A stretch of 64,000 nucleotides of DNA from JACPNO01 sp963825405 (GTDB lineage: Bacteria > Acidobacteriota > Terriglobia > Bryobacterales > Bryobacteraceae), in assembly GCA_963825405.1 (NCBI GenBank), contig CAWGTB010000006.1, positions 404,793 through 468,792 of the forward strand, read 5' to 3'. The notes beneath the pieces are model-generated. The model searched no databases, was not told the DNA's origin, and saw only the letters and a program-made list of their open reading frames with translations. Both the position numbers and the translations under genes were made by a program. Below are positions 33,101 to 41,858 of the stretch, one piece after another. Within the stretch, counting starts at the first letter, position 1. The number at the start of each line of letters is the position of its first letter.

Positions 33101-33286
33101 CGAGGAGGCCATGGTCTCGGGGCTGGCGCCCGGCAAAACCGCGCCCACCGAAATCGTCGGAAATTCCACTTGCGGCAGCGGCGACACGGGCAGCAACCGG
33201 AATGCCGCGCCCCCGGCCAAGGCGAGCGCCACCGTAAGCAGCGTCGTTGCGACCGGCTTTCGTATGAAGGGCTCTGATATGTTCAT
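30163..33286 (-). CDS. mdtC: RND efflux transporter, MdtC-like (one frameshift)
   Basis: Inner-membrane proton-driven multidrug pump subunit, about 1040 residues. N-terminal FIRKPVATTLLTVALALAGG; proton-relay helix ALTISTGFVVDDAIVVIEN (about residues 390-410); C-terminal LIGIVKKNAIMMIDFAL and RPILMTTMAALLGALPLALG. The frame breaks near 30900, where one extra T separates GPSTAP from LAVTHQG. A Gly-rich loop (GGSGGGGGG) sits near residue 595. Follows the MdtB-like gene by 3 bp; the two probably form a heteromultimer. Confidence 0.93.
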
Positions 33287-33289
33287 GGA

Positions 33290-36200
33290 TCAGTCTCCGG
33301 GAACAGGTTCCGGATCGCCGTGCAGGCCGATTTCGTGGTTTGGCGCGAATCGCCGCGCCAGGCGGTCGAACGCCAGATAAATGACCGGCGTGGTGTAGAG
33401 CGTGAGCAACTGGCTGATCAACAATCCGCCAATGATGGTAATACCCAAAGGCCGGCGCAGTTCCGAGCCGGTGCCGGTGCCGAGCGCCAGCGGCACAGCG
33501 CCCAGCAGCGCCGCCATGGTCGTCATCATGATGGGACGGAAGCGCAGCAGACACGCCTGGTAAATGGCATCGAGCGGAGTCATGCCTTCCTTGCGTTCCG
33601 CTTCCAAAGCGAAATCGATCATCATGATGGCATTCTTCTTCACAATGCCAATGAGCAGGACAATGCCAATAAGGGCAATAACACTGAAATCGTTGTGGCA
33701 GACGATGAGCGCGAGCAGCGCGCCCACGCCGGCCGATGGCAGCGTCGACAGAATCGTCACCGGGTGAATGTAGCTTTCATACAAAACGCCGAGCACAATG
33801 TAGACCGTGATCAGGGCCGCCGCAATCAGCACCGGCTCGTTAGCGAGTGACGCCTGAAACGCTTGTGCCGTGCCTTGAAACGCAGCCTGCACGCTCGCCG
33901 GCATGCCGATGTCGTCCTTCACTTTGTTTACGGCCTTAACCGCATCGCCTAACGATGCGCCGGGCGCCAGATTGAAAGACAACGTAACTACCGGGAACTG
34001 GCCTTGATGGTTCACCGTAATGGGCACGGTAGTGGTTTCCACGTGGGTGAAGGCGCTCAGCGGCACCTGGCCGGCATTGGGGAATGCGTTGGAAGAGCCG
34101 ATTATGTTGGTGCTGCCGCCTGCGGCTCCCGGCGTATTGGCTAAGCTGTTCGCCGCGGCGGTGGCTGAACTGGTTGGTCCGGTGGAAAGTCCGGTGGTCG
34201 ATCCACCCGCGACCAGGCCCGATGAAGATGCGGAAGCTCCCATGCCAGTCCGGATAAACAGGTCGCGCAAATCTCCAGGATTTCTCTGGAAAGACGGCGC
34301 TACCTCCAGTACGACGTGGTACTGGTTGAGCTGGGTAAACATGGTCGACACCTGGCGCTGTCCGTAAGCGTCGTAAAGCGTTTGGTCGATGGAGGACGGC
34401 GTAATGCCGAGGCGCGCGGCTGTGTCACGGTCGAACATCACTTTGGCGCGCAGCCCCAGCGATTGTTGATCGCTCGCCACGTCGCGCAATTCCGGCAGGG
34501 CTCGCAGTTTTTCCAGCATTTGCGGCGCGAAGGTATTCAGCTCTTCAACGTTGGCATCTTCCAGCGTGTATTGGAACTGCGTGCGGCTCACGCGGTCTTC
34601 GACCGAAAGATCCTGCACCGGTTGCATGAATAGCGTGATGCCCGCCACCTGGGCCAATTCTGGCTGCAAGCGGCGAATCACATCGCTGGCGCTGATGTTA
34701 CGTTCCTCGAGCGGCTTCAGGTTGATGAGAATGCGTCCGCTGTTCAGCGTGGTATTGGTTCCGTCGATGCCGATGAACGAGGAAAGGCTGTCGACCGCCG
34801 GATCTTTCAAAATAATGCGGACCAGTTGTTGCTGCTCATTGGACATCTCCTTGAAGGAAACCGTCTGAGCGGCTTCGGAAACTCCCTGGATGACACCCGT
34901 ATCCTGAATCGGGAAAAAGCCTTTGGGGATTTCGTTAAACAGAAAGATGGTGAGCGCCAGCGTTCCGACCGCAACCAGCAGGGTGGTGCCCTGAAAGCGA
35001 AGCACCCATTGCAGAGTCTTGCCATAGAAGGCGATCACTGCTTCGAACGCCCGCTCGGAAGCGCGGTAGAGCCGTCCCTGCTCAGAGGCCGGTTTGTGCT
35101 TCAATAGCTTGGAGCACATCATCGGCGTCAGGGTCAGCGAAACCACCGCCGACACCAGGATGGTCACGCTCAGCGTTACGGCAAATTCACGGAACAGCCG
35201 CCCTACGATATCGCCCATGAACAGCAGCGGAATCAAAACGGCGATCAGCGAAATGGTCAACGACACAATAGTGAAGCCGATTTGCGCCGAGCCCTTGAGC
35301 GCCGCCAGCAAGGGCTTTTCGCCCTCTTCGATATAGCGGACTATGTTCTCGATCATCACGATGGCATCGTCCACCACGAAGCCGGTCGAAATGGTCAACG
35401 CCATTAGCGTGAGGTTGTTTAAGCTGTAGCCCAGCAGGTACATCACTCCAAACGTGCCCACCAGCGAGAGCGGAACGGCGACGCTGGGAATGATGGTCGC
35501 GGCGACGTTGCGCAGGAACAGAAACATCACCATGACCACCAGTCCGACCGTGAGCATCATCTCGAACTGCACATCGTTCACCGATGCGCGAATGGTGTTG
35601 GTTCTATCGGTGAGGATGACGACGTGGACCGAGGTAGGCAGCGAAGCCGTCAACTGCGGCAGTAGAAGTTTGATGCGATCGACGACCGAGATGATATTGG
35701 CGCCCGGCTGCCGTTGGATATTCACGATGACGGCCGGCGTATCGTTCATCCAGGCGGCTTGCCGCGTGTTTTCCGCATCGTCGACGACCGCCGCGACATC
35801 GGTGAGCTTTACGGGAGCGCCGTTCTTGAACGCGATCACCAGCGGAGCGTAATCGGCGCTCGTAAGCAGTTGATCGTTGGCGCCAATCTGGTAAGCCTGA
35901 TGCGGGCCGTCGAAATTACCTTTGGCCTGATTCACATTGGCCGCGATGAGGGTGCTGCGCAGATCTTCCAGATTGAGTCCGTAGGAAGCGAGCGCAGTGG
36001 GATTGGCCTGAATCCGTACGGCCGGCTTCTGGCCGCCGCTGATGCTCACCAGGCCGACGCCGGGCAACTGCGAAATCTTGGGCGCAAGGCGCGTATCGGC
36101 GAGATCCTCGACTTTTGAAAGCGGCATCTCGGTTGACGTAAGCGCCAGCGTCAGGATGGGTGTGTCAGCCGGATTGGTCTTGCTATAGAGCGGAGGCGTC

Positions 36201-36571
36201 GGCAGGTCTGGAGGCAGGAAGGTTCCCGAGGCATTGATGGATTGCTGTACTTCCTGCTCGGCGACATCAATGTTCAGGCTGAGGCTGAATTGCAGGGTGA
36301 TCACCGAGCTGCCATCGGAGCTGGTGGAGGTCATCTGCTGGAGTCCTGGCACCTGGCCGAACTGCCGCTCGAGCGGAGCGGTCACCGACGAGGCCATGAC
36401 ATCCGGGCTCGCGCCGGGATAAAAGGTGATGACCTGAATGGTCGGATAATCCACTTCAGGCAAGGCCGAAACTGGCAGCTGCTTGTAGGCCACGCCGCCT
36501 ACCAGCAGGATGCCGACCATCAGCAGGGTCGTCGCGACCGGCCGGAGAATAAATGTCCGTGACGGGCTCAT
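33290..36571 (-). CDS. mdtB: RND efflux transporter, MdtB-like, with a low-complexity insert
   Basis: 1093 residues, intact. It shares with its neighbour the proton-relay helix LMALTISTGFVVDDAIVMIE and the C-terminal LIGIVKKNAIMMIDFAL and FRPIMMTTMAALLGAVPLAL. It is 40-60 residues longer than usual because of a Ser/Gly/Ala/Thr-rich insertion at about 775-840 in the second periplasmic loop, between RNPGDLRDLFIR and GQVPLSAFTHVE. Substrates cannot be deduced. Lies 9 bp after the adaptor gene. Confidence 0.95.
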   Translation of the reverse strand: MSPSRTFILRPVATTLLMVGILLVGGVAYKQLPVSALPEVDYPTIQVITFYPGASPDVMASSVTAPLERQFGQVPGLQQMTSTSSDGSSVITLQFSLSLNIDVAEQEVQQSINASGTFLPPDLPTPPLYSKTNPADTPILTLALTSTEMPLSKVEDLADTRLAPKISQLPGVGLVSISGGQKPAVRIQANPTALASYGLNLEDLRSTLIAANVNQAKGNFDGPHQAYQIGANDQLLTSADYAPLVIAFKNGAPVKLTDVAAVVDDAENTRQAAWMNDTPAVIVNIQRQPGANIISVVDRIKLLLPQLTASLPTSVHVVILTDRTNTIRASVNDVQFEMMLTVGLVVMVMFLFLRNVAATIIPSVAVPLSLVGTFGVMYLLGYSLNNLTLMALTISTGFVVDDAIVMIENIVRYIEEGEKPLLAALKGSAQIGFTIVSLTISLIAVLIPLLFMGDIVGRLFREFAVTLSVTILVSAVVSLTLTPMMCSKLLKHKPASEQGRLYRASERAFEAVIAFYGKTLQWVLRFQGTTLLVAVGTLALTIFLFNEIPKGFFPIQDTGVIQGVSEAAQTVSFKEMSNEQQQLVRIILKDPAVDSLSSFIGIDGTNTTLNSGRILINLKPLEERNISASDVIRRLQPELAQVAGITLFMQPVQDLSVEDRVSRTQFQYTLEDANVEELNTFAPQMLEKLRALPELRDVASDQQSLGLRAKVMFDRDTAARLGITPSSIDQTLYDAYGQRQVSTMFTQLNQYHVVLEVAPSFQRNPGDLRDLFIRTGMGASASSSGLVAGGSTTGLSTGPTSSATAAANSLANTPGAAGGSTNIIGSSNAFPNAGQVPLSAFTHVETTTVPITVNHQGQFPVVTLSFNLAPGASLGDAVKAVNKVKDDIGMPASVQAAFQGTAQAFQASLANEPVLIAAALITVYIVLGVLYESYIHPVTILSTLPSAGVGALLALIVCHNDFSVIALIGIVLLIGIVKKNAIMMIDFALEAERKEGMTPLDAIYQACLLRFRPIMMTTMAALLGAVPLALGTGTGSELRRPLGITIIGGLLISQLLTLYTTPVIYLAFDRLARRFAPNHEIGLHGDPEPVPGD

Positions 36572-36580
36572 TTGATTCTC

Positions 36581-37907
36581 CTATTTCCCTTTGCTGCTTT
36601 TGCCGTCTTTCGCCTTGCCGGCCTTGTCACCTGCGGTGCCCGCTTTGTCACCCGCCTTGCCCGCTTTGTCGGTCTTCTCGCCGTCGAGATGCGCGCTGAC
36701 CTTGGTGCCTTCCTGCAGCTTGTCGACACCGGTCATGACCACCGTGTCGCCAGACACCAAGCCGGAGGAGATTTCAGAATCATTGCCCTCCGTTGTACCG
36801 AGCGTGACCGCATGCACTGAAACCGCCGAATCGTCGCCCACCACGTAGACATAGGTGCTTTGCGAATTGCGCTGCACCGCTGCGGTCGGCACCAGTGTAA
36901 CGCCGGTCTTTTGCTCCACCAGTAGACGCGCGTTCACGAACTGGTTGGGAAACAGGGCATTGTCCTCGTTGTCGAAGGTAGCACGCAGTCGCAGAGTGCC
37001 GGTGGTCTGGTCGATCTGGTTGTCGAGAGTTGTCAAGACGCCGGTGGCGATCTTGACCTTCATATCGCGGTCGTAGGCGTCCACTTTCAGTTTCCCGGTC
37101 CGCATTTTCTTCATGACCACCGGAAGCTGATCTTCGGCGATGGTAAAGATCACGCTGATGGGCTGAATTTGCGTGATGACCAGTAACCCGTTGGAGTCAG
37201 TGGCATGCACGATGTTTCCTGGATCCACCAGACCGTAAACCGACGGTGCCCGTTATCGGCGCCGTGATGTGAGCGTAAACGAGCTGGAGCTTGGCGTTAT
37301 CGATGGTGGCTTTGTCGGCTGCAATAGTGCCATCGAATTGCCCGACCGACGCACGCTGGGTATCCAGCTGCTGTTTAGGAATGACTTTTTCCTTCCACAA
37401 CGCCTCGTAGCGGTCCAGGTTCACTTTGGCATCGGCCAGCTGTGCTTGGTCGCGCGCCAGCTGGCCTTCAGCCTGCTCCAGTTGCACCTGATAGGGGCGG
37501 GGATCGATCTCCGCGATCAAATCGCCTTTCTTCACCAGCTGGCCTTCCTGGAAGTGCACTGTCATTAATTGGCCATCTACGCGGCTCTTCACGGTCACGG
37601 TCGAAATCGGGGTCACCGCGCCGAGCCCGGTGATGTATACGCCAATGTTGCCGGTTCGCGCCTTAGCCGCCACTACCGGTATCGCGGGCGCCATCTTGCC
37701 CTTTTTGCCGGCCCCTGCCGCCGCATTGTTGGGCTGTTGTTTTTGCCAGATCGGGTAGTAGCGATAACCGGCGTAGCCCAGGCCGCCCAGGATCAACAGC
37801 CAAACAATCCAGGCATAGCTCTTGCGGGGTGGCGTGGCCGATTCCCGAGGTGGCAAGTGCATCGTCGGCTCGGTGCGCTCCGCGCGCGTAGGTGTTTTCG
37901 TTTCCAT
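36581..37907 (-). CDS. mdtA: RND periplasmic adaptor, MdtA-like (one frameshift)
   Basis: Membrane fusion protein linking the pump to an outer membrane channel, about 442 residues. Membrane anchor at about 30-48 (AWIVWLLILGGLGYAGY), lipoyl half-motifs (VTVKSRVDGQLMTVHFQEGQ, GDLIAEIDPRPYQ), a helical hairpin, YAHITAPITGTVGLR, then beta-barrel parts in a second frame (LVDPGNIVHATDSNGLL). One extra T near 37233 explains the break. The C-terminus ends in lysine-rich DKAGKAGDKAGTAGDKAGK repeats, unusual for the family. First gene of mdtA-B-C; no TolC-like gene is in the window. Confidence 0.93.
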
Positions 37908-38178
37908 TTGTTATGACCGGGGTAGAGCTCGTCCCAGAGACAAGACAAACTCACTTCATTAGTTGACGTTGATACGCAGTGGGTTGTTACCGTTCCGCTT
38001 GCCCTGATCGGCTGAAATCATTGGGTAACGACCCCGCAGCCTTTACGAAAGTTTACAAACTCGGTCGGCGATCACACGCCGACAGATCCCCGGGCTTAAT
38101 CCCCCTTCTGAGACGTAATGGCGGCCAATTGTTGAGTCTCGATTTGTTGCTCTCAAGATAGCACGGCAGTTCGAAGGC
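37908..38178. other. Intergenic region between mdtA and tRNA-Sec
   Basis: 270 bp holding the mdtA promoter region on the minus strand. I see no gene and no convincing consensus promoter; the mdtA start has no strong ribosome site. Confidence 0.3.
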
Positions 38179-38274
38179 TGGCGGAAGCTAGTGGGGGTCG
38201 AACCCACCTGCGACACGTGAGTACCGCACGCCGGATTTGAAGTCCGGGCCCAGCACCGGCCAAGAGTAGCTTCC
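38179..38274 (-). tRNA. selC: tRNA-Sec (anticodon TCA)
   Basis: 96 nt including an encoded G73 and CCA. It has an 8-bp acceptor stem (GGAAGCTA with TAGCTTCC) and a 5-bp T stem (GTGGG/CCCAC) with loop TTCGACC. The anticodon arm is CCGGA-CTTCAAA-TCCGG with TCA complementary to 38238-38240. A long variable arm, TGCGGTAC-TCAC-GTGTCGCA, completes it. The 8+5 architecture, long variable arm and UCA anticodon identify the selenocysteine tRNA, not a suppressor or serine tRNA. selA, selB and selD are not in the window. Confidence 0.95.
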
Positions 38275-38306
38275 GTCCTTCAAAATCATAGCAGCGCGAC
38301 CGTCTC

Positions 38307-39170
38307 CTAATCCGAAGAAGTCTTGAAATGCAGCGGATCCCGCAAGTTTTGCAGTTCGCGGTAATAGTACAGCGTGGTAGGCCGGCGGTCTTTGAAGCGC
38401 AAGCTCTTGAGGAATTCGATTTCCCCAGCCGTGGCATCGCCGCTGAGCGAAGGATCCTTCAGAAACTCCTCCATCCCCGGCTCGGTCTGGACGCGCGGCT
38501 CCGGCTTGGTCTCCATGAACTCAAAGCGCTTCACTCGCTCAAGCGCCAGCCTGCGGTTCAGTACTACTTCCACGCCAAAAGTTTCAAGATCGATGTCCCA
38601 TGATTCGATCAGTGGATCGAGGAACGACACGCAATTCTCGACCGAGACGTGGAACACGTCCGTGTCCAGAAATTCGAGGACCACGACCCGCATCTGGGCA
38701 TAGCTCATCTTGCTGAGCCGGGCCACCAGGCGGAGCCAGTTTTCACTTTCCAGTTCTTCCCGGGCCACCCGCTTGGCCACGTCCAATAGCTTCTGCGTGA
38801 CCAGGCGCTCGAGCTCGCCGAAGGGCTCTTTCTCGAAAATGAGGCGCACCTGCTTGCGCTTTGCGGGGTCGCATTTCCGTAGAATCAGCTCGCGAAATTC
38901 GTGGAACAGAGGCGACGGCGGATCGGCCACTTTTTTGCGCAGAGCTTCTTTGCGCTGCGCGTCGGCCAGTTTAGCCAGCTCGCCGCTGGGCAGCTTAAGA
39001 AATTTTCCGATCTTCTCGTAGATATCGGTTCGCTCAGGCGCGGGAGGCGCCTTTTTGCGGGCCAAAAGCTGGGAAATGTACGACTCGGTGACTTGCGCGG
39101 CAGCCGCCAAATCCTTCTGCTCGCATCCCAATTCCTTCAGCCGCCGGCTAATTACTTGCGGAACGTCCAC
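38307..39170 (-). CDS. XRE-type HTH regulator with a large C-terminal domain
   Basis: 287 residues. N-terminal Cro/CI helix-turn-helix (about 5-60: VISRRLKELGCEQKDLAAAA, QVTESYISQLLARKK). The remaining 220 residues are helical and charged, with no domain I recognise (YAQMRVVVLEFLDTDVFHVS, FKDRRPTTLYYYRELQNL). GTG start at 39168-39170, after AAGGTGG. Divergent from the Gln/Pro-repeat protein, whose promoter region contains repeated TTAACT(A/T) motifs that it may bind. selC follows it on the same strand. Confidence 0.8.
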   Translation of the reverse strand: MDVPQVISRRLKELGCEQKDLAAAAQVTESYISQLLARKKAPPAPERTDIYEKIGKFLKLPSGELAKLADAQRKEALRKKVADPPSPLFHEFRELILRKCDPAKRKQVRLIFEKEPFGELERLVTQKLLDVAKRVAREELESENWLRLVARLSKMSYAQMRVVVLEFLDTDVFHVSVENCVSFLDPLIESWDIDLETFGVEVVLNRRLALERVKRFEFMETKPEPRVQTEPGMEEFLKDPSLSGDATAGEIEFLKSLRFKDRRPTTLYYYRELQNLRDPLHFKTSSD

Positions 39171-39194
39171 TGTCTGCCACCTTCTTCTCGATTA

Positions 39195-39222
39195 ACTATA
39201 TACGATTAAGACTCTCTTGCAA
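39195..39222 (-). promoter_or_regulatory. Candidate promoter of the XRE regulator
   Basis: On the minus strand TTGCAA (39222-39217), a 16-bp spacer and TATAGT (39200-39195), ending 25 bp before the GTG start. Good -10, fair -35. Confidence 0.5.
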
Positions 39223-39237
39223 CATCCCATTATTAAG

Positions 39238-39266
39238 TTGACAAGCACCTTCACTTAACTTATAGT
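39238..39266 (+). promoter_or_regulatory. Sigma-70 promoter of the Gln/Pro-repeat gene
   Basis: Perfect TTGACA at 39238-39243, 17-bp spacer, TATAGT at 39261-39266. The predicted start site leaves a 5' leader of almost 100 nt. GTTAAC at 39268-39273 overlaps the start site and resembles TTAAC motifs at 39192 and 39255, possible operators. Confidence 0.75.
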
Positions 39267-39370
39267 AGTTAACGACTGAGCGCTCCTGCCCACTCTGCGG
39301 ATTCTCTGAACTAAGTCAGCCGGATTCGAGCCTTCCTTTTCTTAGCTAAACCCGAGATTGGAGTCAACCG

Positions 39371-40328
39371 ATGAAATTCAAGAGAGGGACCAGTACGGCC
39401 GCCTTCCTGTTTTTGGGCGCAATGCTACCCGTTTATGGGCAGCATGAAGAGAAGCCGGCAGAAAGAAAAGAGGCCGCGCCGAAACAGCATGCTCAGCAGC
39501 CAAAGCCCCAGCAGGCGCCGCGCGAGCAACAGCCTAAACCGCAGGCGGCGCAGCACGCCCAACAACCCAAGCCGCAGGAAACGCAACGGGCTCAGCAGCC
39601 TAAGCCTCAGCAGACCGAGCGCGCCCAGCAGCCTAAATCACAACCGGTGCAACATGCTCAGCAGCCCAAGTCGCAGGAAACACAACGTGCCCAGCAGCCT
39701 AAGTCGCAACCGGCGCAGCATGCTCAGCAACCGAAACCCCAGGAAACACAACGCGCCCAGCAGCCGAACCATCAGCGAACCGGCACAGCACGCTCAGCAG
39801 CCCAAGCCGCAGCCGGCACAGCACGCGCAACAGCCGAATTCACAGCCGGCGCAGCATGCTCAGCAACCCAGGCCGCAAGCGCAACCGTCTCAGCAAGCCC
39901 GGCAACAACCGCAGCGCACCCAGCAACAAGCCAAATCCTGGCAGCAACAGCGGGGATGGACGCAGCAGGGCGGCGGCTGGCGAGGCAACGCTACCTGGCA
40001 GGGTGATCGATCCCAGAACTGGGCATCCGACCATCGCAGCTGGGATCAAAGAGGCGGCTACGGCGGGTACTACATTCCGCAAGCCACTTTTGGAATCTCA
40101 TTCGGAAACCAGCACTTTTTCCGCATCCGTGAACGCCCGGTGATTTTCGAAGGCTATCCGCGCTTCCAGTACGGCGGCTTCTCGTTCCTGATGGTCGATC
40201 CCTGGCCGCAAGACTGGTCTGAAGACTGGTATGCCAACGACGACGTCTACATCGATTACGACGATGGCTACTACCTTTACAATCGCAGCTTCCCCACCCA
40301 GCGGCTGGCGATCACAATTGCGCTCTAG
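39371..40328 (+). CDS. Secreted Gln/Pro-rich repeat protein (one frameshift)
   Basis: About 319 residues when the frame break near 39778 is repaired. Signal peptide (KRGTSTAAFLFLGAMLPVYG), then about 13 tandem 11-residue repeats of the type QHAQQPKPQET. A C-terminal Trp/Tyr/Gly-rich region follows (KSWQQQRGWTQQGGGWRGNA, WDQRGGYGGYYIPQATFGIS) and the acidic end is WPQDWSEDWYANDDVYIDYD. The pattern suggests an extended cell-wall or envelope protein. It heads the run of small stress-type genes and has a strong promoter. Function unknown. Confidence 0.8.
39490..39925 (+). repeat. 33-bp tandem repeats within the Gln/Pro gene
   Basis: Imperfect units of about 33 bp starting around cagcatgctcagcagcc, coding QHAQQPKPQ-type 11-mers. 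Variation is mostly in codons for Thr/Ala/Glu. Coding repeat, not a CRISPR: there are no unique spacers. The indel near 39778 falls inside this array. Confidence 0.85.
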
Positions 40329-40359
40329 TCTCTGAAGACACATAAGAAAAGAGGAAACG

Positions 40360-40542
40360 ATGATGAATCCAAGTACTAAAGATCAGATCGAAGGCCAGCT
40401 TCATGAAATGAAGGGCGCGGTCAAACAGAAAGCCGGAGAGGTGGCGAACGACCCCGACCTCGCGGCCGAGGGACAAGGCGAAAAACTTGCCGGCACCGTT
40501 CAGAAGAAAGTCGGACAGATTGAAAAGGTATTCGAGAAGTGA
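40360..40542 (+). CDS. CsbD family stress protein
   Basis: 60 residues, full length for the family: MNPSTKDQIEGQLHEMKGAV, KQKAGEVANDPDLAAEGQGE and a final helix. Highly charged amphipathic protein; CsbD homologues are general-stress proteins of unknown mechanism. Strong AAGAGGAAACG ribosome site. Its stop overlaps the next start (GTGA). Confidence 0.93.
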   Translation: MMNPSTKDQIEGQLHEMKGAVKQKAGEVANDPDLAAEGQGEKLAGTVQKKVGQIEKVFEK

Positions 40543-40751
40543 ACAAGACGCTCGGAGCAATCCTGATTGTGCTCGGCCTGATCGGTCTGGTGTGGGGAGG
40601 GTTTACATACACGACTCGGGAGAAGGTGCTCGACATCGGGCCCATTCACGCCACGCGCGAGCAAAGCCATAGTGTGCCGCTGCCGCCAATCGCGGGCGCG
40701 CTTGCCCTGATTGGCGGCGTTGTGCTGCTGGTATCAGGAAAAAAGAACTAA
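40539..40751 (+). CDS. Small two-helix membrane protein (DUF3185-like)
   Basis: 70 residues. Two hydrophobic helices (LGAILIVLGLIGLVWGGFTY and IAGALALIGGVVLLVSG) flank a short outer loop with REKVLDIGPIHATRE. GTG start overlaps the CsbD stop. Such proteins often accompany CsbD in stress gene sets; function unknown. Confidence 0.75.
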   Translation: MNKTLGAILIVLGLIGLVWGGFTYTTREKVLDIGPIHATREQSHSVPLPPIAGALALIGGVVLLVSGKKN

Positions 40752-40770
40752 CGAGAAAGGAACGACGGCA

Positions 40771-40926
40771 ATGCTGATTCTGATCATTGTTTTAGTACTG
40801 ATTTTTGGCGGCGGCGGAGGCTACTATGGCCACTCCCGCTGGGGTCCGAGCGGCGGAGCCGGCATAGGCGTAGGCACCGTATTGTTGATTCTGCTGATCG
40901 CCTATATGCTGGGCGTGCTGCATTAA
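40771..40926 (+). CDS. DUF3309 family small membrane protein
   Basis: 51 residues: hydrophobic MLILIIVLVLIFGGGGGYYG, then the family-typical SRWGPSGGAGIG, then a second helix (TVLLILLIAYMLGVL). ATG 40771 lies behind GAGAAAGGAACG. Completes the CsbD/two-helix/DUF3309 cluster, next to dps. Confidence 0.85.
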   Translation: MLILIIVLVLIFGGGGGYYGHSRWGPSGGAGIGVGTVLLILLIAYMLGVLH

Positions 40927-40955
40927 ATGTTAACGGCCGGACGGGCAGCGCTTTG

Positions 40956-41519
40956 CTATTTATCGGCGATGCCCGCGCCGGCGATTTGTTCGGAGACGAA
41001 CCAGACCTGCAATTCGTTGACGCGCAGCACGTCGCTCACCAGCAGGTCATTGGTTCCGTCGTCGCCGCGCTCAGCCGCAGCCCGGGCTGCCTCATGGGCT
41101 GCATCGATGATGAGCTCGTGAGCCTGCAGCAGACGGAACAATTGCGTCGCGACACCTTCACGGCCGCGAGGCGGGCGGGGAATGCGGGTGGTTTCGGCAA
41201 CATCATGAGCCATCGCGATGGTAACGCCGCCGAGAGTCTGCACGCGCTCCGCCAACGCATCGACAATCTCCACCTGTTCGCCAAAGTGCTTATCAAATAG
41301 AAGATGCAGTTGGTAGAACGTCGGCCCCGAGACCTGCCAGTGATGCTTCTTGTACATGTCGCGTAGGCTCATCGTGTCGGCCAGAATCTGATTCAAGCTG
41401 TCCACGCTTGCCAGGCGAACCTTATTGTCGAGCGAGATGGGCCGGTGGACCACGGTTCCATATTTTTGGATTTCCGTTGCCTGCCCCGAGTTTGCGTCTT
41501 TAGAACGGTTCGGTTTCAT
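40956..41519 (-). CDS. dps: Dps family ferritin-like DNA protection protein
   Basis: 187 residues. The ferroxidase site spans subunits: KKHHWQVSGPTFYQLHLLFD then KHFGEQVEIVDALAERVQTL (His, Asp and Glu in the family spacing). A Lys/Arg-containing N-terminal tail of about 30 residues could bind DNA. Dps dodecamers oxidise and store iron and shield DNA in starvation or peroxide stress. Convergent with the CsbD cluster; no Fur-like or OxyR-like box recognised upstream. Confidence 0.93.
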   Translation of the reverse strand: MKPNRSKDANSGQATEIQKYGTVVHRPISLDNKVRLASVDSLNQILADTMSLRDMYKKHHWQVSGPTFYQLHLLFDKHFGEQVEIVDALAERVQTLGGVTIAMAHDVAETTRIPRPPRGREGVATQLFRLLQAHELIIDAAHEAARAAAERGDDGTNDLLVSDVLRVNELQVWFVSEQIAGAGIADK

Positions 41520-41573
41520 GATTTTTCTATCTTAACTCCAGAATTTTGGCATGCTGCGTGCTACTAGTAAGGC

Positions 41574-41858
41574 ATGAGCAAGCCACACGATGAAGCTATG
41601 AGAACGTACCCGGATGTTTCGGCGCAGAAAAAAGGCGTAGGACCAGGGTCAGCCGGCCAGTCCGGCGACACGCAGGGATTGTCCAACACCGAGGAATCAG
41701 GCCCTGAGAGCGTGGAAGAACTGATCGAAGAGGGGCAATCCTTTGAAGCCGAGGCCATCAGCGGCGTGGAAGATGCGCCCGATGCCGATGTAGCCGAAGT
41801 GCACACCAAACAGGTTCCAGAGGACGATGTGCCGGGCGAATATCAGAATCAGGATTAA
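41574..41858 (+). CDS. Small acidic hypothetical protein
   Basis: 94 residues, strongly acidic and probably disordered (SVEELIEEGQSFEAEAISGV, EDAPDADVAEVHTKQVPEDD). No domain recognised. 54 bp from the divergent dps. Its 3' end overlaps the convergent DUF486 gene by 4 bp. Confidence 0.55.
   Translation: MSKPHDEAMRTYPDVSAQKKGVGPGSAGQSGDTQGLSNTEESGPESVEELIEEGQSFEAEAISGVEDAPDADVAEVHTKQVPEDDVPGEYQNQD

Noticed and set aside
39490..39925. CRISPR array
   Set aside because: Repeats are contiguous, coding and without spacers.
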